Shown here piece by piece: positions 17,931 through 27,389 of a DNA stretch of 38,700 bases. The stretch is from an uncultured Granulosicoccaceae bacterium. GTDB taxonomy: Bacteria; Pseudomonadota; Gammaproteobacteria; Granulosicoccales; Granulosicoccaceae. Under the pieces are notes generated by a model that saw nothing but the letters and a program-made list of their open reading frames with translations, did no database searches and had not been told where the DNA came from. Numbering within the stretch: position 1 is the stretch's first letter; each line of letters opens with the position of its first letter. Both the position numbers and the translations under genes were made by a program. Where the stretch lies: assembly GCA_938003855.1 (NCBI GenBank), contig CALKXD010000071.1, positions 1 to 38,700 on the forward strand. The letters are read 5' to 3'.

Positions 17931-18028
17931 GTCATGTGGTGTGCGGCCTTGCTCACGCTGCGGGGTTCCCTTATGCGGCAGGCTCCTGACGGGGGCGGGA
18001 AAAAGACGGATCGGTGCGGCAATGGGGG

Positions 18029-18047
18029 GCAGCAAGATTATTGCTGC
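18029..18047 (-). terminator. Hairpin directly after the LysR stop codon
   Basis: GCAGCAA (18029-18035) and TTGCTGC (18041-18047) form a perfect 7-bp stem with a 5-nt loop, two bases past the lysR stop. On the minus strand it is followed by a C-run rather than a T-run, so it is a 3' end structure more than a proven terminator. Confidence 0.3.
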
Positions 18048-18049
18048 GC

Positions 18050-18925
18050 TCAGCCCGGTGTGGCGAGCTCGGTTTGTAGAAAGTCGACAAACGTTCGAAT
18101 CAGGCGCAGATCGGCGCGTTGTGCCACATAAAACAGTGTTTCCTCCATTTGCAGGTCGGTGTCGTTTATTGGCAGCCGGATCAGCCGGTCATCATTACCG
18201 AACTCGGCATCCGAAACAAAACCGATTCCGGCACCGGAGCCGACCATATCGCGCATGGTTTCGCGGCCCTCGACTTCCATCACCGGGGTCAGGGTGATGT
18301 TGCGCTTTTTGGCTTCCTTTTCCAGCAACTGACGGGTTTTGGAGCCTTGCTCGCGAAACACAATGGGCAGATCTGCTAATTCGGCAAGACTGATCGATTT
18401 GGTATCAGCCGGCAGATAGCCCCTGGCTGCAATGGCGATAATCGGCGTTGATCCGAGCGTCACCTGTTTGAGGTCGGCGCTGGTCGCGATACTGCCGCCA
18501 ATGGCGAGTTCGGCATTGTAGGCGCGCAACTCGGTAATCATGTCGTCAGTGTTGGCGGTGCGCATGGAGACAAAGACGTCGGGATACTGAGCCTGAAATT
18601 TTCCCAGCACCTCGGAGATGTGACTGGCGGAATCCACAATGATGCGCAGCACGCCTTCAACCACCGAGCGTTTTTCGTGAAGAAAGTCATTGATCTGATG
18701 CTCAACCTCGAAAAGATGCTTGGTCAGTTCGAACAACTGAGCGCCTTCGTCGGTCAGGAAAACGCGCTTTTTCTCGCGCCGGAACAGCAGCACATCGTGA
18801 TCCTGCTCGAGTCGTCGAACATGCTCCGACAGCGCCGGCTGGGTGAGAAACACCTTCTGCGATGCGCGCGAGAACCCGCCGTGAAGCGCTACGCTGTGGA
18901 AGGCTTTTAACTGACTGTAGCTCAC
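18050..18925 (-). CDS. LysR-family regulator of phosphonate catabolism
   Basis: The 291-residue LysR regulator has the N-terminal winged helix (SYSQLKAFHSVALHGGFSRASQ, then TQPALSEHVRRLE) and a C-terminal effector domain (about 90-285). It resembles the LysR clade that accompanies AEP catabolic genes (TIGR03339). I choose GTG 18925, because GGAG lies six bases upstream; GTG 18937 would add four residues. It is divergent from phnA across 120 bp containing a clear T-N11-A palindrome, so it probably activates phnA-phnY-pbfA and represses itself. AEP, phosphonoacetaldehyde or phosphonoacetate is the likely inducer (inference). Confidence 0.85.
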   Translation of the reverse strand: MSYSQLKAFHSVALHGGFSRASQKVFLTQPALSEHVRRLEQDHDVLLFRREKKRVFLTDEGAQLFELTKHLFEVEHQINDFLHEKRSVVEGVLRIIVDSASHISEVLGKFQAQYPDVFVSMRTANTDDMITELRAYNAELAIGGSIATSADLKQVTLGSTPIIAIAARGYLPADTKSISLAELADLPIVFREQGSKTRQLLEKEAKKRNITLTPVMEVEGRETMRDMVGSGAGIGFVSDAEFGNDDRLIRLPINDTDLQMEETLFYVAQRADLRLIRTFVDFLQTELATPG

Positions 18926-18941
18926 CGCGGTCTCCACACAA

Positions 18942-18964
18942 TTCCATAGGAAGTGCCTATAGAA
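18942..18964. promoter_or_regulatory. LysR-type operator (T-N11-A palindrome)
   Basis: TTCCATAGG and CCTATAGAA flank a 5-bp spacer, matching at eight of nine positions. T18947 and A18959 satisfy the T-N11-A rule. The centre (18953) is about 64 bp before the start point predicted for phnA and just upstream of the lysR start. That is the classical position of a LysR recognition site. Confidence 0.75.
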
Positions 18965-18981
18965 TAATTTAAATTAATGAT

Positions 18982-19010
18982 TTTACATATGTATTAATTC
19001 ACTGGAGAAT
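18982..19010 (+). promoter_or_regulatory. Candidate phnA promoter
   Basis: TTTACA (18982-18987) and GAGAAT (19005-19010) are 17 bp apart. The -10 is weak, as expected for an activator-dependent promoter. The expected start point near 19017 puts the palindrome at about -65. Confidence 0.45.
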
Positions 19011-19045
19011 ACACCGTTTACAGCTTGCACCTACGGAATATTCTC

Positions 19046-20296
19046 ATGCCAATAGAGTCGCCCATAGAAGCGAACAATCGCACCTATCAGGCCCCGCACG
19101 CACCGGCCGTGGTTATCTGCCTCGACGGTTGTGAGCCCGCTTACCTGGATGCTGCCATCGCTGAAGGCCTGATGCCACATCTGAAACGCATACGCGAGAC
19201 CGGCACCGACCGGCAGGCGCACAGTGTTATTCCATCATTTACCAACCCCAATAATCTGTCGATCGCCACCGGGCAGCCGCCACGCGTCCACGGTATTTGC
19301 GGTAATTATCTGTTTGATCCGGAAACCCGCGAAGAAGTCATGATGAATGACGTGCGATTTCTATGGGTACCAACAGTGTTCAGGCGGTTTCAGCAGGCGG
19401 GAGCCAAAGTGGCTATCGTCACCGCAAAAGACAAACTGCGAGCGCTGCTCGGTGCCGAACTTGAATTCGTCGAAAACGGCGCCTGCTGTTTTTCGGCAGA
19501 GCGGTCAGACACCTCGACCCAGGCAGAGCACGGCATGGACAAAGCATCCGCATGGCTTGGCATGGCGCAGCCGGAAGTCTACTCGGCTGACTTGTCAGAG
19601 TTTGTTTTTGCCGCCGGCGTTAAGTTGCTTGCTGAACGCCGTCCCGACCTTATGTACCTCACCACGACAGACTACGTGCAGCATAAGCATGCTCCGGGCT
19701 CACCTGATGCCAATAGCTTTTATGAGATGTTCGATAAATATCTGGGTCAGCTCGACGACATGGGTGCGGTGATTGTGACCACCGCTGATCACGGCATGAA
19801 GCCCAAGCACAAAGCGGATGGCTCTCCGGATGTCATCTATGCGCAGGAAATACTCGATGAGCTTTGCGGCAAAGGCAATTCGCGGGTGATACTGCCGATA
19901 ACCGATCCCTATGTGGTGCACCACGGTGCGCTCGGCGGTTTTGCGACAGCGTATCTGCCATCCGATGCCAATGTCGCCGACATCATCGCTACTCTGGCGG
20001 CCACCAAAGGGATGTTGCAGGTGCTTACTAAAGCGCAGGCCGTCGAGCAATTCGATCTCCCCGAGGATCGCATCGGCGATATCGTCATGATCTCCGACGA
20101 AAACCAGGTGATAGGGACCAGTGAAGAAGGGCACGATCTCGCCGCATTGACCGAGCCACTGCGTTCGCACGGAGGCCTGACAGAGCAGGTGGTGCCGTTT
20201 ATTGTCAACCGCAGGATCGACATCCCCGACGCACCGCAACTGCGAAACTTTGACGCCATCTTTTACTCAACCACAGCGGCGAGCTCGACATCATGA
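19046..20296 (+). CDS. phnA: Phosphonoacetate hydrolase PhnA
   Basis: The 416-residue enzyme belongs to the alkaline phosphatase superfamily and hydrolyses the C-P bond of phosphonoacetate to acetate and Pi with two metal ions. The expected metal-site residues are visible: Asp27 ([10 protein letters not shown]), nucleophile Thr66 (PSFTNPNN), Asp209 and His213 (TTDYVQHKH), Asp248-His249 (TADHGM) and His375 (RSHGGLTEQ). ATG 19046 gives the usual N-terminus; the TTG at 19025 is less likely. It opens the operon phnA-phnY-pbfA-dehydrogenase, and its last four bases overlap the phnY start. The substrate is made by the neighbouring PhnY. Confidence 0.93.
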   Translation: MPIESPIEANNRTYQAPHAPAVVICLDGCEPAYLDAAIAEGLMPHLKRIRETGTDRQAHSVIPSFTNPNNLSIATGQPPRVHGICGNYLFDPETREEVMMNDVRFLWVPTVFRRFQQAGAKVAIVTAKDKLRALLGAELEFVENGACCFSAERSDTSTQAEHGMDKASAWLGMAQPEVYSADLSEFVFAAGVKLLAERRPDLMYLTTTDYVQHKHAPGSPDANSFYEMFDKYLGQLDDMGAVIVTTADHGMKPKHKADGSPDVIYAQEILDELCGKGNSRVILPITDPYVVHHGALGGFATAYLPSDANVADIIATLAATKGMLQVLTKAQAVEQFDLPEDRIGDIVMISDENQVIGTSEEGHDLAALTEPLRSHGGLTEQVVPFIVNRRIDIPDAPQLRNFDAIFYSTTAASSTS

Positions 20297-21756
20297 ACGG
20301 GTCTATAAAAGGTAAGGTCGAGGTTCGACACGAAGGCATGCGCATCGGTGGTGAGAAAGTTTTCACCGATAATGTCATTGAAGTGATCTACCCGTATACC
20401 AGAGAGTGCATTGGCACCGTACCGGCCGGTGATGCGTCACACGCAGCACGTGCGTTTGAGATTGCCGCCGCCTATAAGTCGACGCTGACCCGTTATGAGC
20501 GCCAGAAAATACTGCTGCGCACCGCTGAGCTGATCGGCGAGCGGCGTGAAGAACTAGCCTACTGGCTTACTCTTGAACTTGGTATCAGTCAGCAACACGC
20601 TTTATATGAAGCAGGCCGTGCCTGCGATGTCTTTACCTTTGCCGGACAAATGGCCATTGTTGATGATGGTCAGATATTCTCCTGTGACCTGACTCCGCAT
20701 GGCAAGGCGCGTAAAATTTACACAAAGCGCGAACCGGTGCGTACGATCTCGGCGATCACGCCGTTTAATCATCCGTTAAATATGGTCAGTCATAAAATTG
20801 CACCGTCTATCGCCACCAACAACTGCCTGGTATGTAAGCCCACAGAACTGACACCACTGACGGCTATCGCGCTGGCGGACATCCTCTACGAAGCCGGTTT
20901 GCCGCCTGCGATGTTCCAGGTAGTAACTGGTCTGCCGCAGGATATCGGCGATGAAATGGTCACCAACGAGAATATAGATATCATTACCTTTACCGGCGGC
21001 GTGCCAGTGGGTAAATTGATCGCCGCCAAGGCCGGTTACAGACGTACCGCTCTGGAGTTGGGCGGTAACGATCCATTAATCATACTCAACGATCTCAACG
21101 AACAAGACCTCGAAAAAGCCGCCACGATTGCGGTGGCTGGTGCGACGGGTAATTCCGGCCAGCGCTGTACTGCGGTCAAGCGGATACTGGTGCAGGAATC
21201 CGTCGCAGACAAGTTTGTGCCGATGGTACTGGAAAAAGCCAAGGCACTGAAGTTTGGTGACCCCATGGATCCTGATACCCAGTTGGGTTGTGTCATCAGT
21301 GCCGAGGCGGCAGAACTGTTTGAGCAGCGAGTACTCGATGCTGAAAAGCTCGGCGCAAATATTCTCTATCACCCGGAACGTCGCGGTGCCCTGTTGCCGC
21401 CGATAGTGGTCGACCATGTGCCGCACGGCTGTGAACTGGTGATGGAAGAAACCTTCGGCCCGATTGTGCCCATTGTCAGAGTGCCCGACGATGATGAGCA
21501 GGTCATGGCAATTTCCAACAGCACGCAGTTCGGGTTGTCGTCAGGGGTGTGCACCAATAACCTGCACCGTGCGATGGCCTTCATCGAAGGTCTTGATGTC
21601 GGTACCTGCAACATCTGGGAGCAGCCGGGGTACCGCATAGAAATGTCGCCGTTTGGTGGTGTTAAAGACAGTGGCAACGCGGTCAAGGAAGGTGTGCTCG
21701 AAGCAATGAAGTTTTTCACCGTAGTGAAAACCTACTCGCTGCCGTGGCCGTCGTAG
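20293..21756 (+). CDS. phnY: Phosphonoacetaldehyde dehydrogenase PhnY
   Basis: The 487-residue aldehyde dehydrogenase has the nucleophile Cys292 in [12 protein letters not shown] and the general base Glu255 in ALELGGNDP, at the positions expected for PhnY. It oxidises phosphonoacetaldehyde to phosphonoacetate with NAD(P)+, the substrate for PhnA. Its ATG overlaps the phnA stop (ATGA), so the two are translationally coupled, as expected for consecutive steps. The assignment rests on this context together with family features; the ALDH family is broad. It should not be confused with the oxygenase PhnY* of the PhnZ pathway, which carries the same symbol in the literature. Confidence 0.92.
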   Translation: MNGSIKGKVEVRHEGMRIGGEKVFTDNVIEVIYPYTRECIGTVPAGDASHAARAFEIAAAYKSTLTRYERQKILLRTAELIGERREELAYWLTLELGISQQHALYEAGRACDVFTFAGQMAIVDDGQIFSCDLTPHGKARKIYTKREPVRTISAITPFNHPLNMVSHKIAPSIATNNCLVCKPTELTPLTAIALADILYEAGLPPAMFQVVTGLPQDIGDEMVTNENIDIITFTGGVPVGKLIAAKAGYRRTALELGGNDPLIILNDLNEQDLEKAATIAVAGATGNSGQRCTAVKRILVQESVADKFVPMVLEKAKALKFGDPMDPDTQLGCVISAEAAELFEQRVLDAEKLGANILYHPERRGALLPPIVVDHVPHGCELVMEETFGPIVPIVRVPDDDEQVMAISNSTQFGLSSGVCTNNLHRAMAFIEGLDVGTCNIWEQPGYRIEMSPFGGVKDSGNAVKEGVLEAMKFFTVVKTYSLPWPS

Positions 21757-21778
21757 CCATGCAGGTGGCAATAAACCG

Positions 21779-21797
21779 GGGCTGAATAAAACAGCCC
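21779..21797 (+). other. Small hairpin between phnY and pbfA
   Basis: GGGCTG (21779-21784) and CAGCCC (21792-21797) form a 6-bp stem with an A-rich 7-nt loop, followed by TTTG. It ends about 18 bp before the pbfA start, close to its ribosome site. It could lower read-through or affect initiation. Confidence 0.3.
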
Positions 21798-21815
21798 TTT
21801 GAAAAAGGATTGCTT

Positions 21816-23195
21816 ATGCCGGGCAAGCTGACACATACCGAGGGAGAATCGAACACATCTTCGGTACGTGCTGAATGGCAGCAAAGGACACACAAGCCGG
21901 CATCGGCTCCGCTACTGGCGCGCGATGCCAAGGTATTTCTGCACCAGAGTCTGTCCAGTCCCTGTGTCTCGAGCATCGCCCGGGCTGAAGGCAGCTGGAT
22001 CGAGGATCACGACGGAAATCGCTACCTTGATTTCCATGGCAATTCGGTGCATCACCTGGGTTACGGGCATCCGCGGCTGGTCGCCGCGATAAAAAAACAA
22101 CTCGACGATCTATCCTTTGCGCCGCGTCGCTTCACCTGCGACCCGGCGGTTGAGTTAGCCGAGAAGCTGGTCTCAATTACCCCCGGTGATTTGAGCAAAG
22201 TTCTGTTTACCACCGGTGGTTCAGATGCCAATGAAGTAGCGCTGAAAATTGCCCGTGCCGCCACCGGCCGTTTTAAAACCGTGTCGTTCTGGGACTCCTT
22301 CCACGGCGCCGGGTTCGGTGCTGCCAGTGTCGGCGGTGAAGCGACTTTTCGGTCTCATATTGCCGGTCCGTTGTTGCCGGGAGCCGAGCACGTCGCACCG
22401 TTCAATTGTTATCGATGTCCCTATAATCACAGCGGTCCGGACACCTGCGGGCTGGCCTGTGCGCAGATGGTGGACTACGTGCTGGGCCGCGAAACCGATG
22501 TGGCCGCGGTTATTGCCGAGCCGATGCGAGCCGTCCCTTTTGTGCCGCCCCCGGGATTCTGGACGCAGGTCAGAGAGGCTTGCCACCGACACGGTGCCCT
22601 GTTAATTATGGACGAAATCCCGACGGGGCTCGGTAAAACCGGCCGCATGTTTGCGTTTGAGCACGACCATGTGATTCCCGATATCGTCACAGTCGGTAAA
22701 TCACTGGGGGGTGGCATACTGCCGATTGCAGCGGTAATCGCCAGGTGTGAGCTTGATGTCTGCGGTGATTTTGCCATAGGGCACTATACCCACGAAAAAA
22801 ATCCGGTGACCAGCCGGGCGGCGTTGACCACACTGCAGATAATCGAGGATGAGGGTCTGGTCGAGCGCGCCGAACGACTCGGAAACTACGCCATGAGCCG
22901 ACTCAGGGATACCCTGCGGAGCTGCTCGATTGTCGGCGACATTCGTGGTCGGGGTGTGATGTTCGGTGTCGAAATCGTCCATAATCGCGACAGTAAAACC
23001 GCCGGCAACGATCTGGCTGAAGAAATCTACTACCGGTGTCTGGACGGGGGGCTCAGTTTTAAGATATCGCAGGGGTGTGTATTAACCCTGTCGCCGCCAA
23101 TGACAATCTCCGAGGCCGACCTCGATCAGGCATTAGATGTGGTGGAAGCGGCAATTCAGCAGGTTGCAGAATCCAAAAGAGAAAAGCAAACATGA
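21816..23195 (+). CDS. pbfA: PbfA-type (R)-1-hydroxy-2-aminoethylphosphonate ammonia-lyase
   Basis: The 459-residue PLP enzyme has the class III aminotransferase fold, with Lys295 in TVGKSLGGG as the cofactor lysine and a DEIPTGLGKTGRMF motif. Its N-terminal FLHQSLSSPCVS, the LDFHGNSVHHLGYGHPR segment, SPRRFTCDP-like region and YTHEKNPV pattern match proteins encoded beside phosphonate genes. These are now known to eliminate ammonia from (R)-1-hydroxy-AEP, giving phosphonoacetaldehyde. Its position after phnA-phnY supports this. ATG 21816 has AGGA upstream; the TTG two codons earlier is less likely. A true transaminase acting on another amine remains possible. The gene overlaps the next one by four bases. 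Confidence 0.85.
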   Translation: MPGKLTHTEGESNTSSVRAEWQQRTHKPASAPLLARDAKVFLHQSLSSPCVSSIARAEGSWIEDHDGNRYLDFHGNSVHHLGYGHPRLVAAIKKQLDDLSFAPRRFTCDPAVELAEKLVSITPGDLSKVLFTTGGSDANEVALKIARAATGRFKTVSFWDSFHGAGFGAASVGGEATFRSHIAGPLLPGAEHVAPFNCYRCPYNHSGPDTCGLACAQMVDYVLGRETDVAAVIAEPMRAVPFVPPPGFWTQVREACHRHGALLIMDEIPTGLGKTGRMFAFEHDHVIPDIVTVGKSLGGGILPIAAVIARCELDVCGDFAIGHYTHEKNPVTSRAALTTLQIIEDEGLVERAERLGNYAMSRLRDTLRSCSIVGDIRGRGVMFGVEIVHNRDSKTAGNDLAEEIYYRCLDGGLSFKISQGCVLTLSPPMTISEADLDQALDVVEAAIQQVAESKREKQT

Positions 23196-24202
23196 AGGTA
23201 GTACGAACGGATTCTGAACTACAAACACCGCAGATTGACCAGGGCTTGTTAGCTCTGGGTCATCAGCTTGTACTGCTGCCCGACGGCGTGTCGGAATCTG
23301 ATCTGATCCACGCAGTGGCTGATGCCGACCTGCTACTCATGTGCTATACACCCATAACAGATAAGGCGATTGATGCAGCCGTGAAGTTGAAGGGAATCGT
23401 TAAATATGGTGTGGGTATAGATGCGATTGATATTGATGCCGCCAGGCGACGCGGCATTGTGGTAGTCAATGTGCCGGAGTACGCAGAGGAAACCGTGGCA
23501 GAGGGAGCATTTACCCTGATGGCCGCATTAGCAAAGAAACTGCTGCCGCTGGACCGGCAGATGAAAGCCCACGGCTGGGCCTGGCCGGAACCCGACTGGC
23601 TATCCTCTGACATCGCCGGTAAGACTGTCGGGCTGATCGGTTTTGGACGAATCGGCAAAAGTATGGCGCGCATGGCCGGTAACGGTTTCCGCGCACGCGT
23701 CATTGCCTACAGTCCGCACACACCACCAGAAGAAATGTCGGCACTGGGGGTTGAGCAATTTACCGACCTTCAGGCACTGATGCGGGAGAGTGATTTTGTG
23801 TCGGTGCATTGTGTGCTGAATCCGGAAACCCGTCATCTGATAGCAGAGCAGGAACTGCGTGCGATGAAGCCGACGGCATTTCTGATCAACGTCTCGCGTG
23901 GTGCCATCGTTGATGAGCAGGCCTTAGTCAAGGTTCTCTCTGAAGGTGGCATCGCTGGTGCAGGGCTTGATGTATTCTCGAATGAGCCGCTAACGCTCAA
24001 GGATCACCCCTTGTCGGGTTTATTTGATCACCCCGGTGTCATACTGTCACCGCATCTGACTTTCTACACCCGTGAGGCCATGCAACGGCTGGAGACTGAA
24101 ACGCTGCAACGCTGTCGCGAGATACTTGAAGACCGGCCGGTGCTGGTTAAGTCGGCCGACAGCCGACTGGCGGCGCAAACTGGACTGGCGCACTACCCGT
24201 GA
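23192..24202 (+). CDS. D-isomer-specific 2-hydroxyacid dehydrogenase in phosphonate operon
   Basis: The 336-residue enzyme has the NAD(P) motif GFGRIG (150-155) and the catalytic Arg236, Glu265 and His288 of D-2-hydroxyacid dehydrogenases. The acidic residue that usually ends the second Rossmann strand is replaced by Ser174 (IAYSPH), which suggests NADP rather than NAD. The start ATG 23192 overlaps the pbfA stop (ATGA), so it is translationally coupled to PbfA. A hydroxyacid step is not part of the known PhnW-PhnY-PhnA or PbfA routes. Phosphonolactate/phosphonopyruvate, glyoxylate or hydroxypyruvate are candidate substrates. A phosphite dehydrogenase function is conceivable, but no phosphite-specific signature was recognised. 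Confidence 0.85.
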   Translation: MKVVRTDSELQTPQIDQGLLALGHQLVLLPDGVSESDLIHAVADADLLLMCYTPITDKAIDAAVKLKGIVKYGVGIDAIDIDAARRRGIVVVNVPEYAEETVAEGAFTLMAALAKKLLPLDRQMKAHGWAWPEPDWLSSDIAGKTVGLIGFGRIGKSMARMAGNGFRARVIAYSPHTPPEEMSALGVEQFTDLQALMRESDFVSVHCVLNPETRHLIAEQELRAMKPTAFLINVSRGAIVDEQALVKVLSEGGIAGAGLDVFSNEPLTLKDHPLSGLFDHPGVILSPHLTFYTREAMQRLETETLQRCREILEDRPVLVKSADSRLAAQTGLAHYP

Positions 24203-24281
24203 CAGAGTTCTCCGGTAAAGCGGTGCCTGCGGGTATCGGCGGTAAGATTATTTTTCACCATGGTGCACTGGTGAGTGCCGG

Positions 24282-25964
24282 GTGGTGCGCACAGTGACGT
24301 TGCTCGGTTTTTTTGTGCAACTGGCTGGTGCCACCATGTTATTGCTGTACGCGGTACGCATGGTGCGTACCGGGATTGAGCGCGCGTTCGGCGCATCGTT
24401 CAGACGCCACGTCACTACCACTTCCAGTGCCACCGCCGCCGCCTCTACCGGATTAGTACTGGCCATTGTGCTTCAGAGCTCTGCAGCGGTAGCGCTGCTG
24501 GTAGCCGGTTTTGCCGGTAGTGGCGCACTCGGCTTTGCACCGGGCCTGGCTATTATTCTGGGTGCTGACCTGGGCTCAGCGCTGCTGATTCAAGTGCTGT
24601 CCTTTGATCTGGAGTGGCTGACACCGGCGCTGCTGGCTATTGGCGGCGGATTTTTTATTAAGTCAGACCGACGTCAGCTGAAGCAGGCCGGGCGCATAAT
24701 CCTCGGGGTGGCGTTTATCCTTATCTCGCTACGCTTTCTGCGTGAAACCATGCTGCCGATTCGGGAGAGTGACTTCCTGCCAGCGGTGGCCGCCTATCTG
24801 GAAAAAGATCTGCTCACGGCATTTATTGCCGGAGCAATTCTTACCTTTGTCATGCATTCATCTGTGGCCACTATATTGATGTGCGTCACTATAGTTTCGA
24901 TAGATGCGCTGCCGGTTTATGCGGCCACCGGTCTGGTGCTGGGTGCCAACCTGGGGTCAGCGCTGATCCCGGTATGGCTGAGTCGCGGGATGAAAACCGA
25001 GGCACGGCGTCTGCCGCTGGCCAACCTGCTGGTACGCGGCAGCTTTGCGGTGCTGGCGCTGTTAGTGGTATCGCGGTTTGGCCTGCCACAGTGGTTACTC
25101 GGTTTCGGCAACGCCCAGGCTCTGATTACCGCGCACGTTGCGTTTAACTGCCTGCTGATGCTGGTGGTGCCGATCTGTGCGATGATGGATAGACCGGTAT
25201 CAATATTGTTGCCAACCGCACCGGCGTCAGTCATTGAGAACCCGATCCTGCGCCCGGCGCTCGATGAATCAGCGCTCGACAAACCAACCCTGGCTATTGC
25301 GAGCTTACGCCGTGAGGTGCTGCGCATGGCGCAGGTGGTGGAGAGCATGGTGACTCCAGTGATGGCGCTTTACACAAACTTTGACCTGGCTCGCATGAAT
25401 GCAATCAGAGCACAGGATTCCATTGTTAATTCGGCCCTCGACGAGATCAAGCACTACGTCGCCTCTATGCCAAATGATGGTATGTCGGCGGAACAGCGCA
25501 ACCAGACCAGAGAGCTTACCGAATATGCAATTGCGCTTGAGACCGCTGGCGATATCGTTGGCAAGCAACTGCTGATACTGGCTCAGGAGAAAGCCGACGA
25601 TGGCGTGCTGCTGTCACGCGACGGTACCGATGAGCTTGCCAATATGCACGAGCGCTTGCTGCAGAACCTGACACTGGCCATGAACCTGCTGATATCCAAT
25701 GATCTGGAAAGTGCCCGGTTACTGCTGGAAGAGAAATCAGAAATGGTGCGCCTGGAACGCGCCAGTCGGAAAAAACATCTCAAGCGGTTGAGTAATGGTT
25801 CGGCGGTCAGTTTTGATTCCAGCAATATACATCTCGAGACGCTGCGCGCACTCAATGAATGCAACAGTCGTATCGCAACCCTTGCGTACCCGATTTTATA
25901 CCGGGGTGGCCAGTTGCTGGAAACCCGCCTGATCGAAAACCTCGATAAAGTCGACAGAGGCTGA
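24282..25964 (+). CDS. Na+/phosphate cotransporter with PhoU-like C-terminal domain
   Basis: The 560-residue protein has two Na/Pi-cotransporter repeats, marked by LQSSAAVALLVAG near residue 63 and MHSSVATILMC near residue 190, with about eight or nine membrane segments up to residue 310. A cytoplasmic PhoU-like helical domain follows (about 345-550). It belongs to the NptA/YjbB group, members of which move phosphate with Na+ and can act in export. In this operon it may dispose of the excess Pi from PhnA or TmpB. The GTG start at 24282 is uncertain; another GTG lies four codons later. It begins 79 bp after the dehydrogenase stop and may be co-transcribed. Confidence 0.87.
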   Translation: MVRTVTLLGFFVQLAGATMLLLYAVRMVRTGIERAFGASFRRHVTTTSSATAAASTGLVLAIVLQSSAAVALLVAGFAGSGALGFAPGLAIILGADLGSALLIQVLSFDLEWLTPALLAIGGGFFIKSDRRQLKQAGRIILGVAFILISLRFLRETMLPIRESDFLPAVAAYLEKDLLTAFIAGAILTFVMHSSVATILMCVTIVSIDALPVYAATGLVLGANLGSALIPVWLSRGMKTEARRLPLANLLVRGSFAVLALLVVSRFGLPQWLLGFGNAQALITAHVAFNCLLMLVVPICAMMDRPVSILLPTAPASVIENPILRPALDESALDKPTLAIASLRREVLRMAQVVESMVTPVMALYTNFDLARMNAIRAQDSIVNSALDEIKHYVASMPNDGMSAEQRNQTRELTEYAIALETAGDIVGKQLLILAQEKADDGVLLSRDGTDELANMHERLLQNLTLAMNLLISNDLESARLLLEEKSEMVRLERASRKKHLKRLSNGSAVSFDSSNIHLETLRALNECNSRIATLAYPILYRGGQLLETRLIENLDKVDRG

Positions 25965-26114
25965 AGCTTCACCGCAAACGGGTCGCTTCTGAGTATCCAC
26001 AACGTCTGCTATTGCAGAATGTTATCACTTTATCGGGATATTCAATTTTACAGAAAAAAAACGCAGATTTATCATCGCTGTAACATCATAGATACTGACG
26101 GATACGGTTGGTAA

Positions 26115-27320
26115 ATGAGTAACTTCAGCGTGAATGAAACTATCCTGCCACCCGTTGGCGGTGAGCCCTATTTACTGACTCCGGGGCCGCTCACCACAGC
26201 GGCCAGTGTCAAGCAATCGATGCTGGTGGACTGGGGGTCGTGGGACGAAGATTTCCGCGCCATGACGCGACAGTTGCGATCAGAGCTGTTAGCGATGATC
26301 GAAGATACTCAACACCAGTTTGAGTGTGTACCCATGCAGGGCAGCGGCACCTTTGTGGTTGAAGCCATGCTGGGTTCTCTGCTGCCACCGGCAAGCAAGA
26401 CGCTGGTGCTGGTCAATGGCGCTTATGGTCAGCGCATGGTTAAGACCTTACAGCGCATCGGCCGCGACCATGTTTTTATCGACAAGGGCGACTACCTGCC
26501 ACCGCGCGCCACTGAGGTGAGCGCGGCGCTGGCTGCCGACCCGGCCATCAGCCATGTAGTGGTGGTGCATTGTGAAACCAGCTCCGGCATCCTAAATCCG
26601 ATCGAAGAGATTTCCGAGGCCGTCTATCGTGCCGGTCGCAAGTTATTGATCGACTCCATGAGCGGCTTCGGTGCGCTGCCTTTGACTATTGACGGTGTAC
26701 GGTTTGAAGCGATCGTCTCATCGGCAAACAAGTGTATAGAGGGTGTGCCTGGTTTTGGCTTTGTGCTGGTGCGACGCGATGCACTACAGCAGTCCGAAGG
26801 GTGCTGCCATTCGCTGAGCCTTGATCTCTACGATCAGTGGCAGCAAATGGAGAACACCGGACAATGGCGCTATACGCCACCAACGCATGTGATCGCGGCA
26901 TTTATGGAAGCGCTGCGCCTGCACCGGGATGCCGGAGGGGTGCCGGCGCGGCTGGCCCGTTATACGCAAAACCGTGATGTGCTTGTCAGCGGGATGCGCG
27001 CACTGGGCTTTGAAACGCTTTTACAGGAGCGTTGGCTGTCGCCGGTTATCGTGACCTTTTTTAATCCCGCCGACGCCGCTTTTGAGTTCAGTAAATTCTA
27101 TGAACTAATGAAAACCAAAGGGTATATTATCTACCCTGGCAAGCTCACAGTCGTCGACAGCTTCCGCGTTGGATGCATCGGTCAGCTTGATGCAGACGTG
27201 ATGCGAGGTGTGGTGGCCGCTGCTAAGCAGTCCCTGGCAGAGATGGGGGTGGTCAGTGCCCGCGCCCCCCGTGCAGCGTATGATGAGCGCAGCAAAATTC
27301 CGGTGGATGCCTGGCAATAG
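26115..27320 (+). CDS. phnW: 2-Aminoethylphosphonate-pyruvate transaminase PhnW
   Basis: The 401-residue class V PLP transaminase starts with the signature YLLTPGPLTT and has its PLP lysine at Lys206 in SSANKCIEGVPGFGF. Other PhnW features are MQGSGTFVVEAML and a C-terminal RVGCIGQL segment. It transfers the amino group of AEP to pyruvate, giving phosphonoacetaldehyde and alanine, the entry step for PhnY and PhnA. A 30-residue C-terminal tail beyond the usual end of about 370 is present. The gene starts 150 bp after the Na/Pi carrier, so it may have its own promoter, and the phosphonate ester hydrolase gene follows 69 bp later. Confidence 0.93.
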   Translation: MSNFSVNETILPPVGGEPYLLTPGPLTTAASVKQSMLVDWGSWDEDFRAMTRQLRSELLAMIEDTQHQFECVPMQGSGTFVVEAMLGSLLPPASKTLVLVNGAYGQRMVKTLQRIGRDHVFIDKGDYLPPRATEVSAALAADPAISHVVVVHCETSSGILNPIEEISEAVYRAGRKLLIDSMSGFGALPLTIDGVRFEAIVSSANKCIEGVPGFGFVLVRRDALQQSEGCCHSLSLDLYDQWQQMENTGQWRYTPPTHVIAAFMEALRLHRDAGGVPARLARYTQNRDVLVSGMRALGFETLLQERWLSPVIVTFFNPADAAFEFSKFYELMKTKGYIIYPGKLTVVDSFRVGCIGQLDADVMRGVVAAAKQSLAEMGVVSARAPRAAYDERSKIPVDAWQ

Positions 27321-27353
27321 CATGACAGCGGGTGACTGAAGCAGATAAGCCTA

Positions 27354-27369
27354 CCTTTAAATATAAAGG
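27354..27369. promoter_or_regulatory. AT-rich palindrome upstream of the ester hydrolase gene
   Basis: CCTTTA and TAAAGG flank a 4-bp spacer 20 bp before the pehA start. It may be an operator or a small hairpin that affects initiation. No binding factor is evident. Confidence 0.25.
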
Positions 27370-27389
27370 CAGCCAGACAACCGAACCCC

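Noticed and set aside
23192-24202. Phosphite dehydrogenase PtxD
   Set aside because: Only general D-2-hydroxyacid dehydrogenase motifs are visible and no phosphite transporter genes are nearby.
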